A stretch of 64,000 nucleotides of DNA from Pseudalgibacter ostreae (GCF_042427585.1 NZ_JBHMFC010000081.1:62001-126000); one strand, 5' to 3'; counted from the first letter of the stretch, positions 1 through 8,941 are shown. Notes: a model not told the origin generated them from the letters alone. Numbers and translations: made by a program.

Positions 1-1390
1 CCGTGCTTTCTGGCACCATATCTTCCCAACCTTTTTTACCGTTGGAAATCATATCCAAGATCTCTCTGGAAAACACATTCATTATCTTTTCGTCGTAATC
101 TTTAATGTCAATTACTTTTCCATTATATTTAAAGAATTTGTACAGTTCTTTCATGCGTGGGTGCACCTTCAGGTTTTCGCTCGTAATCAATTCTCCAGTA
201 TCTAAATCTTTCATAGGGTAGAGATAGACCTTTAAATCTTTAAAGAACAGTTTGCCAAACGCCTCAAGAATACCACCGCTTAAATGACGGTAATATTTCT
301 CGTCGAAAACATCCACCAAATTGCTAACTCCCATGGCTAAGCCTATTCTGGATTTTGTATAATTGGAAAAATACTCCACTACTTTATAATATTCTTGAAA
401 GTTAGATATCATTACAGATTGCCCAAGCGAACATAACAAGTCTGCACGATCCATAAAATCCTGTTCATCAATTTTTCCTTCAGCCCTTAAGTTTGAAAGC
501 GTAATTTCAAAAACGACCACCGTTTTATCTTTATCTACTTTATTTTCTTTGGTAAACATCTCATATGATTTCTCATACATAGCCATGTTAACCCTAGTTA
601 CAGGTCTAAAACTTCCTCTAAGAGCCAGTATGTTTTTCTTATAAAATACTTTTGCGGGCAGTACATTTTTACCGTCTGGACCAAACATAACAGCATCGGT
701 CATGCCATTTTTCACCAACTGTAAACTCATCAATCTATTGTCTACATTTTTAAAAACGGGGCCTGAAAAGTTTATGGTATCAATTTCCAATTGATCTTTA
801 TCCAAATGATCATATAAATGACGTAGTAATCTTTTGGGCTCATTATACTTATAAAATGCACCATAAATCAAATTAATCCCTAACACCCCCAAAGTTTCCT
901 GTTGTAAACGGGCATCCGTTTCTTTAAAGCGCACATGTAGGATAATTTCGTTATAATCTTGATGCGGATCTACTTGGTATTTAAGACCTACCCAGCCGTG
1001 CCCCTTAAATTGTTTGGCAAAATCGATAGTAGCCACAGTATTGGCATACGCGAAAAACAACTTATTGGGATTTTTTTCACGAGTAAGCCGAGTTTCCATA
1101 TGCTCCATTTCTTGGGTGAGCATTTTTCTTAACCGGGCTTCTGTTACATACCTACCATCTTCCTCTACGCCATAAATAGCATCGCTAAAGTTTTTATCGT
1201 AAGCAGACATCGCTTTGGCAATAGTGCCAGAGGCCCCACCAGCTCTAAAAAAATGACGGCAGGTTTCTTGCCCTGCGCCAATTTCTGCAAATGTTCCATA
1301 AATATTCTCGTTAAGGTTTATGCGAAGCGCCTTAGACTTTAAAGAGGGTATGTCGTCAAATTCTTTGTCACCTTTTATGGTAATCTCCAT
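1..1390 (-). CDS. Conserved Flavobacteriia protein of unknown function (partial, C-terminus beyond window)
   Basis: The minus-strand frame is open from an ATG at 1390 to the window edge, giving about 463 residues without a stop; the C-terminus is missing. The protein starts MEITIKGDKEF and contains GAGQETCRHFFRAGGASG near residue 40. It is soluble-looking, with no signal peptide or membrane segment. I recognise it as a highly conserved single-copy protein of Flavobacteriia that databases often mislabel (for example as a TonB-dependent receptor), but nothing in the sequence supports a receptor and I know no proven function. It is divergent from the metallo-hydrolase gene, with about 95 bp between them. 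Confidence 0.75.
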   Translation of the reverse strand, partial: MEITIKGDKEFDDIPSLKSKALRINLNENIYGTFAEIGAGQETCRHFFRAGGASGTIAKAMSAYDKNFSDAIYGVEEDGRYVTEARLRKMLTQEMEHMETRLTREKNPNKLFFAYANTVATIDFAKQFKGHGWVGLKYQVDPHQDYNEIILHVRFKETDARLQQETLGVLGINLIYGAFYKYNEPKRLLRHLYDHLDKDQLEIDTINFSGPVFKNVDNRLMSLQLVKNGMTDAVMFGPDGKNVLPAKVFYKKNILALRGSFRPVTRVNMAMYEKSYEMFTKENKVDKDKTVVVFEITLSNLRAEGKIDEQDFMDRADLLCSLGQSVMISNFQEYYKVVEYFSNYTKSRIGLAMGVSNLVDVFDEKYYRHLSGGILEAFGKLFFKDLKVYLYPMKDLDTGELITSENLKVHPRMKELYKFFKYNGKVIDIKDYDEKIMNVFSREILDMISNGKKGWEDMVPEST

Positions 1391-1485
1391 GTATTATAAG
1401 TTGTTTTCGTATCATGTAAAGGTATCAAATAAGCAAATGAAAGAAAAATTAATCTTATTTTTGTTTCCTTAATAGCATTAGCATT

Positions 1486-2247
1486 TTGAAAATCACATTT
1501 TTAGGCACCGGTACTTCCCAGGGTGTTCCTGTTATAGGAAGCACGCACCCTGTATGTTTAAGCACAGACTTTAAAGATAAGCGGCTTCGGGTTTCTGTTC
1601 TTATTGAATGGGATTCTTATGTGTATGTTATTGATTGCGGACCCGATTTTAGGCAACAGATGCTTAGAGCGTCTTGTTCTAAAATAGATGGTATTTTATT
1701 TACTCACGAACATTCCGATCATGTTGCAGGTCTAGATGATGTTCGTCCGTTTTACTTTCGTCAAGGCGATATCGATATTTATGCACACGAACGGGTTTTA
1801 AAATCATTGGCCGTGCGTTTCGATTATATTTTTAATACCGGTTATAAATACCCTGGTGTTCCTACGCTTACAACGCATGTTGTAGAAAACACTCCTTTTA
1901 AATTACACAATTTAGAGGTTGTACCCATACATGGCATGCATCACAAATTACAGGTTTTTGGATATCGGTTTGGTGATTTTGCATACTTGACGGATATGAA
2001 AACGGTTGAAGACCATGAAATAGAGAAAATAAAAAACATAAAAGTACTAGTGGTTAATGCTTTAAGAGAAGAACCGCATTTATCGCATTTCAATTTAAAA
2101 GAAGCATTGGACTTTATAGAAAAGGTGAATCCAGAAACCGCTTATATTACACACATTAGCCATTTGATGGGATTTCATGAACAGGTGCAAAAAAAATTAC
2201 CCAAACATGTGTTTTTGGCTTATGATACTTTAGAAATTACGATTTAA
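1486..2247 (+). CDS. MBL-fold metallo-hydrolase (PhnP / RNase Z-like)
   Basis: This 253-residue protein belongs to the metallo-beta-lactamase superfamily, whose members use two metal ions to hydrolyse phosphodiesters or esters. The N-terminus MKITFLGTGTSQGVPV is typical of the PhnP-like branch (cyclic phosphate phosphodiesterases). The metal-binding motif HEHSDHVAGLDD lies near residue 75, with a further GMHH near 158 and THISH close to the C-terminus. The start is TTG at 1486: no ATG lies nearby and the family motif begins immediately after it. A TAnnTTTG-like box (1456-1463) sits 22 bases upstream. The next gene follows after 18 bases, so the two are probably co-transcribed. Substrate is unknown. 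Probably cytoplasmic. Confidence 0.85.
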   Translation: MKITFLGTGTSQGVPVIGSTHPVCLSTDFKDKRLRVSVLIEWDSYVYVIDCGPDFRQQMLRASCSKIDGILFTHEHSDHVAGLDDVRPFYFRQGDIDIYAHERVLKSLAVRFDYIFNTGYKYPGVPTLTTHVVENTPFKLHNLEVVPIHGMHHKLQVFGYRFGDFAYLTDMKTVEDHEIEKIKNIKVLVVNALREEPHLSHFNLKEALDFIEKVNPETAYITHISHLMGFHEQVQKKLPKHVFLAYDTLEITI

Positions 2248-2265
2248 AATTTTAAAACAATAGTT

Positions 2266-2766
2266 ATGAAACAAAAAATTTTTATGTATTTATTTATTTT
2301 CACAGCCCTTATTGTGCTGTTTCAATATGTAAGTTCAAAACGTATCATGATATTAAAGGGGCATAAAATAGAAAGCCTTGAAAAGCGTGTTGAAAATTAT
2401 AAAGATTCTATTATTTCATTACAGGACCAAACTTATAGCCTGTCACATTTCAACCTAGATAGAAATGAAGATGCTATTGGCTATTTTGAAAAAGAGGGGT
2501 ATGATGTGGATAGCCTCATTCCTTTTATTAAAGATGAAATTTATAAATTAAATGAAGTAAAGGGGCAGCACCCTTTAGTACCGTATGCTTCAAGTTCAGG
2601 CAGAAAACTAATGGTAAACACTATCAAGCTGTTAAACCACAAATGGATTATTGCCGATTTCTCAGACGGTGAGTTTTGGGGTGAATTGTTTATAACCTAC
2701 CAAGTGACCTCAAAGAAGGAAGTTGAATTTCAAGTAGTAGAATCTTTTCTGTATCCTTTAAATTAA
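2266..2766 (+). CDS. Hypothetical membrane-anchored protein
   Basis: The 166-residue product has one N-terminal hydrophobic segment (about residues 5-23), then a short coiled-coil-like stretch (about 30-60, rich in K/E/L), then a compact C-terminal domain with the pattern KWIIADFSDGEFWGELFI. It is probably anchored in the inner membrane with a periplasmic domain. I do not recognise a catalytic family. It lies 18 bases behind the metallo-hydrolase gene, suggesting an operon. Its TAA stop overlaps the stop of the convergent gene by four bases (TTAA shared by both strands). Confidence 0.7.
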   Translation: MKQKIFMYLFIFTALIVLFQYVSSKRIMILKGHKIESLEKRVENYKDSIISLQDQTYSLSHFNLDRNEDAIGYFEKEGYDVDSLIPFIKDEIYKLNEVKGQHPLVPYASSSGRKLMVNTIKLLNHKWIIADFSDGEFWGELFITYQVTSKKEVEFQVVESFLYPLN

Positions 2767-3134
2767 TCGGCTTTATAAGCTATCCCTTTTTGTTTTATAA
2801 CTTCTCCAACATACGAATACTCAAAGGTGTATGATGAGTCTGTGGTGGTAAGTATTTTTAAATGAATGTCCTTCTTATCGTTCATGCTCTTCGGGTTGAT
2901 TGTTTTAAAAACAACTTCACAATCGTTGATCCATCGTAGTTTAGAAGAATCTATTTTTTTATTGTACACTTCCACCTGTAAGGTATCTGTTCTTTTAAAA
3001 GTAGAACGGTACACAACGTTATCGATTGTAATTTCACTGTAAAAACTTCCCGTTTTATAATCAACACAATGCCGTTCTGATTGATAACAATTAAAAAGCC
3101 CGAACAGACTTAAAGCTACAATACCTTTTTTCAT
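2763..3134 (-). CDS. Small predicted lipoprotein
   Basis: A product of about 123 residues beginning MKKGIVALSLFGLFNCYQS: short positive n-region, hydrophobic core and a lipobox-like LFNC, so probably a lipoprotein. The rest is a small beta-rich domain of unknown function. An in-frame ATG at 3152 exists upstream, but a good promoter (-7 box at 3150-3157) overlaps it. The ATG at 3134 gives a proper signal peptide and a 15-base leader, so it is preferred. Convergent with, and overlapping by four bases, the preceding plus-strand gene. No function can be assigned. Confidence 0.6.
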   Translation of the reverse strand: MKKGIVALSLFGLFNCYQSERHCVDYKTGSFYSEITIDNVVYRSTFKRTDTLQVEVYNKKIDSSKLRWINDCEVVFKTINPKSMNDKKDIHLKILTTTDSSYTFEYSYVGEVIKQKGIAYKAD

Positions 3135-3149
3135 GAAAAAATCTTTTGC

Positions 3150-3181
3150 CAAAGTTAAGGAAAGCAGTTTGTTTATACCAA
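3150..3181 (-). promoter_or_regulatory. Bacteroidota-type promoter for the small lipoprotein gene
   Basis: On the minus strand a -7 box TAACTTTG (3150-3157) matches TAnnTTTG. A TTG lies 21 bases further upstream (3179-3181), in the place of the -33 element. The -7 box is 15 bases from the ATG at 3134 and overlaps the alternative ATG at 3152, which decides the start. Confidence 0.5.
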
Positions 3182-3231
3182 TTAAAATCGCTCGGTTGCT
3201 AGATTAAATGCCCTGTTAATATTGAAGGTTT

Positions 3232-3606
3232 TTAATTTTGAAAGCTTTTAAAGCTACCGTCTGTATAAAAGATAACAATACGCTCAATGGCTTTTTCTTT
3301 AGAAGAGACTTTAACGTCTTCATTCCGTTTTGGCTCTGTATTTTGAAAAAGCGAGGGTGCAGGTGCTTGTGTTTTAGGAGTAGATGGAAATGTACCTTTA
3401 CCATTTAGCAACCAATAGAGTTCTACTTCAGGATATGTGTAGATAATTTTCATAACAAAATCTAAACTCGGTTTATTTCTACCCGAGATGATATGGGAGA
3501 TGCTAGAACGCTGCACGCCAATTTTTTCTGCGAAGGCCGCTGCAGATTCTCCATAATAATCTATTATAGTTTCAAGTCTTTTAGAGAAATCCTCGCTGTT
3601 TACCAT
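3232..3606 (-). CDS. XRE-family helix-turn-helix transcriptional regulator
   Basis: This 124-residue protein has an N-terminal Cro/C1-type helix-turn-helix (about residues 8-62; SAAAFAEKIGVQRSSISHII and SGRNKPSLDFVMKII). It continues with the PEVELYWLLNGKG segment common in Bacteroidota XRE regulators and a short basic/polar tail of low complexity. It is a DNA-binding regulator, probably dimeric. It is divergent from an M14 carboxypeptidase gene across 280 bp. Near-identical palindromes lie next to both genes (3634-3647, 3857-3870, 3881-3894), so autoregulation and control of the carboxypeptidase are plausible inferences. Confidence 0.88.
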   Translation of the reverse strand: MVNSEDFSKRLETIIDYYGESAAAFAEKIGVQRSSISHIISGRNKPSLDFVMKIIYTYPEVELYWLLNGKGTFPSTPKTQAPAPSLFQNTEPKRNEDVKVSSKEKAIERIVIFYTDGSFKSFQN

Positions 3607-3633
3607 TGTAAATTTTAAATTAACTTTTCAAGT

Positions 3634-3647
3634 GTTACAAATGTAAC
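3634..3647. promoter_or_regulatory. Palindrome GTTACAAATGTAAC upstream of the XRE gene (operator and/or -7 box)
   Basis: An inverted repeat GTTACA-AA-TGTAAC 28 bases upstream of the XRE start codon. Read on the minus strand it contains TACATTTG (3638-3645), a full match to the -7 consensus TAnnTTTG. It may therefore be both the promoter core and a regulator binding site. The related palindromes at 3857 and 3881 are the reason for suspecting an operator. Confidence 0.45.
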
Positions 3648-3856
3648 TATAATATAGTTCATAATGAAATAAATGTGATTTAAAATAAAAATCAGTTAAA
3701 CAAAAACTTAATTTAAGGCACTTTAAACAACTAGTAAAGAGTATTTTAGGTGTGAATTAATCATAAAACAAATTTTCTGTATACATTTCTAAAATACAAG
3801 TGTTTTAAAAACTGTTTTTGTTGTAGAAGTGTAAACAATCATCTCTTAAAACCTTG

Positions 3857-3894
3857 TTTACAAATGTAAATTAGTAAATGTTTACATTTGTACA
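3857..3894. promoter_or_regulatory. Two further copies of the palindrome upstream of the carboxypeptidase gene
   Basis: TTTACAAATGTAAA (3857-3870) is followed 10 bases later by its reverse-complement relative TTTACATTTGTACA (3881-3894). The second contains the plus-strand -7 box TACATTTG (3883-3890), 18 bases before the ATG at 3909. Together with the copy at 3634 this gives three related sites in the shared divergent region, as expected for an XRE operator set. The rest of 3607-3887 is AT-rich with no other visible feature. Confidence 0.45.
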
Positions 3895-3908
3895 ATAAAT
3901 ATTTTTCA

Positions 3909-5054
3909 ATGAAACCACTGTCTATTTATACGCTATTTGAAACGCATAAAGAATTAAGCCTTTCTCATCGTTATATCACTAACACACATATTAAACCACT
4001 TTTAAACACACTAGGTCCCGACTTTACAGTAGAGACTATTGGCGCATCTGTTATGGGCGACTCTATATATGCTGTTAAGATTGGTAATGGGAAAAAACGA
4101 ATTTTAATGTGGTCGCAAATGCATGGCAACGAGTCGACCACGACCAAAGCTATTTTCGATATCTTTAACACACTTGCTTTCGGCGGTGCAGATGTGCGTC
4201 AGATTATAGAGGACTGTACCCTTTACATTATTCCTATATTAAATCCGGATGGTGCAAAAGCCTATACCCGTATCAATGCCAATGCAATCGATTTAAATAG
4301 AGATGCTCAATTGCGCACTCAACCAGAAAGCCAAGTGCTGCGTGCCGTTTTCGAGTCGTTTAAACCCCATTTCTGCTATAATTTACATGGCCAGCGTACG
4401 ATATTTAGTGTTGGACGCACGAATAAACCCGCTACCGTATCGTTTTTGTCCCCCGCACAGGATAGCGCCTGTACAGTAACTCCAAATAGAAAAATAGCCA
4501 TGGAGGTTATAGGCGTTATGGATCAGACGCTCCAAGAATTGATACCAAACCAAGTTGGGGTGTATGATGATGCTTTTAATTTAAACTGTGTTGGGGATAC
4601 GTTCCAAAGTGAAAACGTACCCACCATGTTATTTGAGGCGGGCCACTTTCCAGACGATTATGCACGTGATAAAACCCGTGGGTATATTTACACAGCCATG
4701 ATAGCTTCTTTGCTCTATATTGCTAAAAACGATGTTCTGGGCGATCATTATAAGGCTTATTTTAATATTCCTGAGAATGGAACCTGTTTTTACGATATCA
4801 TCATTAGGAATGCCAAAATAGAAAATATAAATCAAGATATCGGAATCCTCTATAAAGAGGTGTTGGTAGATAATAAGGTGCATTTTTCTCCTGTTATTAT
4901 GAAAATAGAAGATTTAAAAGGCTCTTTCGGACATAAAGAAATTGACGCAGCAGGCCGTGAGGTGCGCACTGAAGGCTTAAAAGGCCTGTGTGTGGATAGT
5001 GTTTGTTCATCTGTTTTAATTGAAAACAACATAGTGTCTTTAGAATTAGAATAA
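3909..5054 (+). CDS. M14-family zinc carboxypeptidase
   Basis: A metallopeptidase of about 381 residues. The zinc ligands are visible: QMHGNES (HxxE) near residue 75 and NLHGQRT as the distal His near 155. LNPDGA, IDLNRDAQ and a late FEAGHFPDDYARD supply the substrate-binding and catalytic Glu positions. M14 enzymes remove C-terminal amino acids or cleave peptidoglycan-type peptides. There is no signal peptide, so it is probably cytoplasmic. A TTG at 3888 would extend the protein by seven residues, but the promoter box TACATTTG covers it, so ATG 3909 is chosen. Possible target of the divergent XRE regulator. Confidence 0.85.
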   Translation: MKPLSIYTLFETHKELSLSHRYITNTHIKPLLNTLGPDFTVETIGASVMGDSIYAVKIGNGKKRILMWSQMHGNESTTTKAIFDIFNTLAFGGADVRQIIEDCTLYIIPILNPDGAKAYTRINANAIDLNRDAQLRTQPESQVLRAVFESFKPHFCYNLHGQRTIFSVGRTNKPATVSFLSPAQDSACTVTPNRKIAMEVIGVMDQTLQELIPNQVGVYDDAFNLNCVGDTFQSENVPTMLFEAGHFPDDYARDKTRGYIYTAMIASLLYIAKNDVLGDHYKAYFNIPENGTCFYDIIIRNAKIENINQDIGILYKEVLVDNKVHFSPVIMKIEDLKGSFGHKEIDAAGREVRTEGLKGLCVDSVCSSVLIENNIVSLELE

Positions 5055-5092
5055 AATGTTGAAAGCATATATGTTTATTGATGATAATGTAT

Positions 5093-5100
5093 TATTTTTG
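5093..5100 (+). promoter_or_regulatory. -7 promoter box of the Lrp/AsnC gene
   Basis: TATTTTTG matches TAnnTTTG and lies 25 bases before the ATG at 5126. No convincing -33 element is visible at the usual distance. Confidence 0.4.
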
Positions 5101-5125
5101 AGCTTTATTTAAATTTTCAATAAAG

Positions 5126-5605
5126 ATGGGTAAAATTAAGTTAGACGAAATCGATCATCAGATTCTTGACATGTTGATTGACAATACAAGGATTCCATTT
5201 ACAGATATTGCAAAAAAATTGTTAATATCTGCAGGAACTGTACACGTTCGTGTTAAAAAAATGGAAGAGTCGGGCATTATTAAAGGGTCTTCGTTAACAT
5301 TAGATTACAAAAAACTAGGGTATTCCTTTATTGCCTATGTGGGCGTGTTTTTAAATAACACCTCTCAAACGAAGTTTGTTTTAGAACGTATCAGTGAGAT
5401 ACCTTTTGTTACTGTGGCTCATATTACCACTGGAAAATTTAATATTTTCTGTAAAATACGAGGTAAAAGTACCGAACATGCTAAAGAAGTTATTTTTATG
5501 CTCGATGATATTGAAGGGGTGTATAGAACCGAAACCATGATTTCTCTCGAAGAAAGTATTAATGATAAAAAACGTTTAATGCATTCTATATTTAATGATA
5601 TGTAA
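5126..5605 (+). CDS. Lrp/AsnC-family transcriptional regulator
   Basis: This 159-residue protein has the classic architecture. An N-terminal winged helix-turn-helix covers about residues 5-62 (DEIDHQILDMLIDNTRIPFT, then SAGTVHVRVKKMEESGII). A C-terminal RAM domain covers about 68-150 and normally binds an amino acid and assembles octamers (HITTGKFNIFCKIRGKST). Such proteins respond to leucine or other amino acids and regulate amino acid metabolism or stationary-phase genes. The target is unknown. It is a monocistronic unit closed by a strong terminator. Confidence 0.92.
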   Translation: MGKIKLDEIDHQILDMLIDNTRIPFTDIAKKLLISAGTVHVRVKKMEESGIIKGSSLTLDYKKLGYSFIAYVGVFLNNTSQTKFVLERISEIPFVTVAHITTGKFNIFCKIRGKSTEHAKEVIFMLDDIEGVYRTETMISLEESINDKKRLMHSIFNDM

Positions 5606-5636
5606 GCCTTTTAAATAGGTAGTTTTTAATAAAATA

Positions 5637-5670
5637 AAAAACCAGACACATTTATTTGTGCTGGTTTTTT
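5637..5670 (+). terminator. Rho-independent terminator after the Lrp/AsnC gene
   Basis: Inverted repeat AAAACCAGaCACA ... TGTGcTGGTTTT with a short ATTTATT-like loop, followed by a run of T. It lies about 30 bases behind the stop codon. Confidence 0.85.
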
Positions 5671-5910
5671 TTAAAAAAAAGATTAAGGTTTTACTTTCGA
5701 ATAGATGCTTTTAACTTTAATTATATTTACCTCTAAAATATAATGTGATGTATGGCGTTAGGTCTCTAAAGCCATTATGATATGTGTTTTTTTGGCTTAT
5801 GCTATTATTAAGCTTATTTTGGTTGATAAATGATTAAAATGAAAATATGTTTTTTAAATATTAAAAGTTTTGATTTATAAGATGTATCCCAAAAATGAAT
5901 TTTCATTAAC
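5671..5910. other. AT-rich leader region before the Dlt-like operon
   Basis: No gene, RNA or repeat recognised. This stretch must hold the promoter for the operon starting at 5911, but no clear TAnnTTTG/-33 pair could be assigned. Confidence 0.4.
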
Positions 5911-7062
5911 ATGAAAGAAAAATATTCTGTTTTAATACCTGACGGGAATAGTAAGTTGCTGACCGTTGTTATTAATTGCTTATCAGAACATAAGGGTTAT
6001 GATATTTATATAATTTCAGATGAAAAACGTAAAGAAATCATTTATCCTAAAAACCTAAAACAGATATTTGTATATCCAAATCTTAATCATAACACTAAGA
6101 ATGAATGGCTTGCCTACGTGGATAGCTTGGTGGAAAAGTACAATATAGATGTTGTTATGCCTATTGATGTTACGGCAATTAGATGTTTATCAAAATATAA
6201 AACAGCCATAAATAAAACAAAGGCTCTAGGGCTTTTGCCTCCTTTTGATAATTTTGATACGGCGAACCATAAAGATGAATTGTCCAAACATTTAATTTTA
6301 AATCAATTACCTGCTCCTAAAACCCTATTATACTCCAAAGGGGAAGTCTGTACGAACCCTCCTTTAAAATTCCCTATTATCATGAAGTTGTGTAAAGATT
6401 ATGAAGGCGGTGGGGAAGGCCTTCATTTTTTTAAAGACCAAGTACAATTAGAACAGTTTTTTTTTAAAACCGAACTCGATTGCTCTTATCTTTTACAAAG
6501 CTATATTTCTGGGTATGATATCGATTGTAGCGTGTTATGTGAAAATGGAAAAATATTGGCTTTTACCATTCAAAAAGGGTTTATGAAAGGAGAAAGTGAT
6601 TTTACGCCACAGCTAGGGGTGGCTTTTTTGTATGAAAAGGCCTTGTATGAAGTTGTAGAACGCTTAATGACGTCTCTTAATTGGTCTGGTGTAGCACATA
6701 TAGATATGCGGTATGATGAAAATGAAAAGGATTTTAAAATTATAGAAATCAATCCTCGGTTTTGGGGTTCTCTCGATGCTTCGATAATTGCAGGTGTCAA
6801 TTTTACCCATTTTTATTGTTTGGCCAGTATGGGAATTACTTTTGACGTACCTCAATATAAAAATATACGATTTTTAAAACTATTGGGACTGGTTAAAACC
6901 ATTAAAAAAAACAAACTGTTTTTATTTAATTTTCGGTTCTTGTTAAAAAACACCCCTTTAAAATTTTATAAAAAAAATCCATGGCCTCTCCTTTATATTG
7001 TATATTACAAATTAAGGGCTGGTGTTACAAAAAGAATTTCAAAAACTAATAAAACTTCTTAA
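5911..7062 (+). CDS. ATP-grasp protein (carbamoyl-phosphate synthase-like fold)
   Basis: This 383-residue protein resembles ATP-grasp carboxylate-amine ligases. It has an N-terminal Rossmann-like region (VLIPDGNSKLLTVVINCL), a central ATP-grasp with KLCKDYEGGGEGLHFF (glycine-rich loop, about residues 155-175), and the late metal-binding motif IIEINPRFWGSLD near residue 280. ATP-grasp enzymes form an acyl-phosphate and join it to an amine or other nucleophile. It precedes, by 121 bases, an adenylation enzyme and acyl carrier protein gene, so it may make or ligate the acyl/aminoacyl group used by the Dlt-like system. That role is inference; the substrate cannot be read from the sequence. Confidence 0.8.
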   Translation: MKEKYSVLIPDGNSKLLTVVINCLSEHKGYDIYIISDEKRKEIIYPKNLKQIFVYPNLNHNTKNEWLAYVDSLVEKYNIDVVMPIDVTAIRCLSKYKTAINKTKALGLLPPFDNFDTANHKDELSKHLILNQLPAPKTLLYSKGEVCTNPPLKFPIIMKLCKDYEGGGEGLHFFKDQVQLEQFFFKTELDCSYLLQSYISGYDIDCSVLCENGKILAFTIQKGFMKGESDFTPQLGVAFLYEKALYEVVERLMTSLNWSGVAHIDMRYDENEKDFKIIEINPRFWGSLDASIIAGVNFTHFYCLASMGITFDVPQYKNIRFLKLLGLVKTIKKNKLFLFNFRFLLKNTPLKFYKKNPWPLLYIVYYKLRAGVTKRISKTNKTS

Positions 7063-7183
7063 TCTTAAAAAAACGCTTATTCTTTTCTTTATATAGGAAT
7101 AAAACACTCTAAATTCTTTTCTTTTTCCAAAAATAAGGATGTTATTGTATATTTACCTGTTTTAATATTTAAAGTGCCGATTT

Positions 7184-8671
7184 ATGCAACTTATAGATGA
7201 TTTAAAAGATGCTTTTGAAAAGCATGAAGAAAACAATGCTTTTTTCATAAATGACACATATTATACTTATAGGGATTTAGCGCAAGGTGTTTCTAATATA
7301 AGGCAGGCCATAAAACCACTTCTAAGTGAGAAAGGGGCTAATATAGGTTTGGTTGTTCATGATAATATCGAAACCTATGCTTCTATTATTGCCTTATGGC
7401 TGGAAGGAAAAACCTACGTGCCTTTGCACCCAGATTTTCCAGAAAACCGTAACCAAGCTATCATTGATCAAGCACATATAAATGCTGTGCTAGACGCTTC
7501 AAATCAAAACACATTTCAAAACACTTTTACTATACAAACGTGTGCGCTTCCTACATCTAAAATCAATTTAAATCCAAGTACGCTTAATCGAAGTGAAAAC
7601 GCCTATATTCTATTTACCTCTGGCACTACAGGGGTTCCTAAAGGTGTTCCTATTAGTTTTAGAAACCTATCCAATTTCTTAAAAGCGTTTAATGCGCTTT
7701 GTCAAGTGAATAAAAAAGACCGATGTCTTCAAATGTTCGAATTGACATTTGATATGTCTGTGGTCTCTTTCTTGGTACCTCTTCTGGCCGGTGCTTGTGT
7801 ATATACCATTCCTAAAAATAAAATAAAATATAGTTTTATTTTTGAATTAATGGAAGATTACAAACTCACTATTGCTATAATGGTACCTTCTATTATAAAT
7901 TATTTACGACCTTATTTTGATGAAATCCATTGTCCGGACATGCGATTTAATCTTTTTGCCGGAGAGGCTTTATATTTAGATGTTTTAGAAGAGTGGAGTA
8001 GGTGTTTACCTCATGCCAAAATAGTAAATGCTTATGGCCCCACAGAAACAACCATTATTTGTACCAGCTATGATTTTAATCGGGAACTGGAGAATAAAAC
8101 CCATAACGGTATCATGTGCATAGGTAAGGATATGGAAGGAACACTCAGTATTGTTGTTGGAGAGCAGGATCAGGAACTTGAAGAAGGGGCAACCGGCGAA
8201 CTATGTATTAGTGGCAAACAGGTTACGCCAGGCTACTGGGAGGATCCCGAGAAAAATAAAACGTCTTTTTTTTACAAAGACCATAATGGTGAAAATTTAA
8301 GATTTTATAGAACCGGAGATGCTTGCTTTAAAGATGCTAATGGTGATTTTATGTATGTGGGAAGAGTAGATTTTCAGGCCAAGATTCAAGGTTTTAGGGT
8401 CGAACTAGCAGAAATCGAGTTTCATTCCAAAGCTTTTTTAGAAAAGATAAATGTAGTAGCAATCGCCCTTACAAATCAATTAAATAACACAGAAATTGGA
8501 ATGGCAATTGAATCTGAAACAATCCCCACAGCAGCATTGATGAGTTATTTGAAAACAAAACTGCCACATTATATGATACCTACACAGGTTATCTTTACAA
8601 AACAATTTCCATTAAATTCAAATGGAAAAATAGATAGAAACACATTACGTACATTATTTATAAATAATTAA
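7184..8671 (+). CDS. AMP-forming adenylation enzyme (DltA/NRPS A-domain-like)
   Basis: A 495-residue member of the ANL superfamily. The P-loop-like A3 motif FTSGTTGVPKGVPIS is at about residues 144-158 and NAYGPTETTI near 284. The hinge/core motifs YRTGDACFKDANGDFMYVGR and QGFRVELAEIE lie further on, and the catalytic Lys motif NSNGKIDR is near the C-terminus. It activates a carboxylic or amino acid as an adenylate and loads it on a carrier protein thiol. The carrier gene starts six bases downstream. The combination with MBOAT and DltD-like genes mirrors dltA-dltC-dltB-dltD. The amino acid or fatty acid used is not decided here. Confidence 0.9.
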   Translation: MQLIDDLKDAFEKHEENNAFFINDTYYTYRDLAQGVSNIRQAIKPLLSEKGANIGLVVHDNIETYASIIALWLEGKTYVPLHPDFPENRNQAIIDQAHINAVLDASNQNTFQNTFTIQTCALPTSKINLNPSTLNRSENAYILFTSGTTGVPKGVPISFRNLSNFLKAFNALCQVNKKDRCLQMFELTFDMSVVSFLVPLLAGACVYTIPKNKIKYSFIFELMEDYKLTIAIMVPSIINYLRPYFDEIHCPDMRFNLFAGEALYLDVLEEWSRCLPHAKIVNAYGPTETTIICTSYDFNRELENKTHNGIMCIGKDMEGTLSIVVGEQDQELEEGATGELCISGKQVTPGYWEDPEKNKTSFFYKDHNGENLRFYRTGDACFKDANGDFMYVGRVDFQAKIQGFRVELAEIEFHSKAFLEKINVVAIALTNQLNNTEIGMAIESETIPTAALMSYLKTKLPHYMIPTQVIFTKQFPLNSNGKIDRNTLRTLFINN

Positions 8672-8677
8672 AACCAT

Positions 8678-8917
8678 ATGGAAAAGGACGCTATAATATT
8701 AAAATTGGAAAGTATTCTTGCAAACACATTACATCATAATAATTTTGAAATTACAGATGATTTAACAGCAAAAGATGTAGATGGTTGGGATTCCTTATCG
8801 CACATGATTATTATATCGGAAATCGAAAAAGATTTTGGTATCACATTTAAATTAAGGGATTTAAATAAACTCAATAATGTAGGCGCTTTAATAGATGTGA
8901 TTCAAGCGAAGCTTTAA
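8678..8917 (+). CDS. Acyl carrier protein (DltC-like)
   Basis: A 79-residue protein with the phosphopantetheine attachment motif DVDGWDSLSHM, Ser39 being the predicted attachment residue. It is acidic and helical, of normal ACP length. Lying directly between the adenylation enzyme and the MBOAT protein, it is the expected thioester shuttle between them. It would need a phosphopantetheinyl transferase encoded elsewhere. Confidence 0.92.
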   Translation: MEKDAIILKLESILANTLHHNNFEITDDLTAKDVDGWDSLSHMIIISEIEKDFGITFKLRDLNKLNNVGALIDVIQAKL

Positions 8918-8941
8918 ACCAATTATAACACGTATCGGTTT

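Noticed and set aside
1456..1463. Full promoter for the MBL-fold gene
   Set aside because: TATTTTTG fits the -7 consensus, but no -33 element is found at the right distance, so it is mentioned only with the gene.
3216..3404. Minus-strand open frame of about 62 codons
   Set aside because: It overlaps the XRE regulator gene in another frame and its composition is that of a shadow frame.
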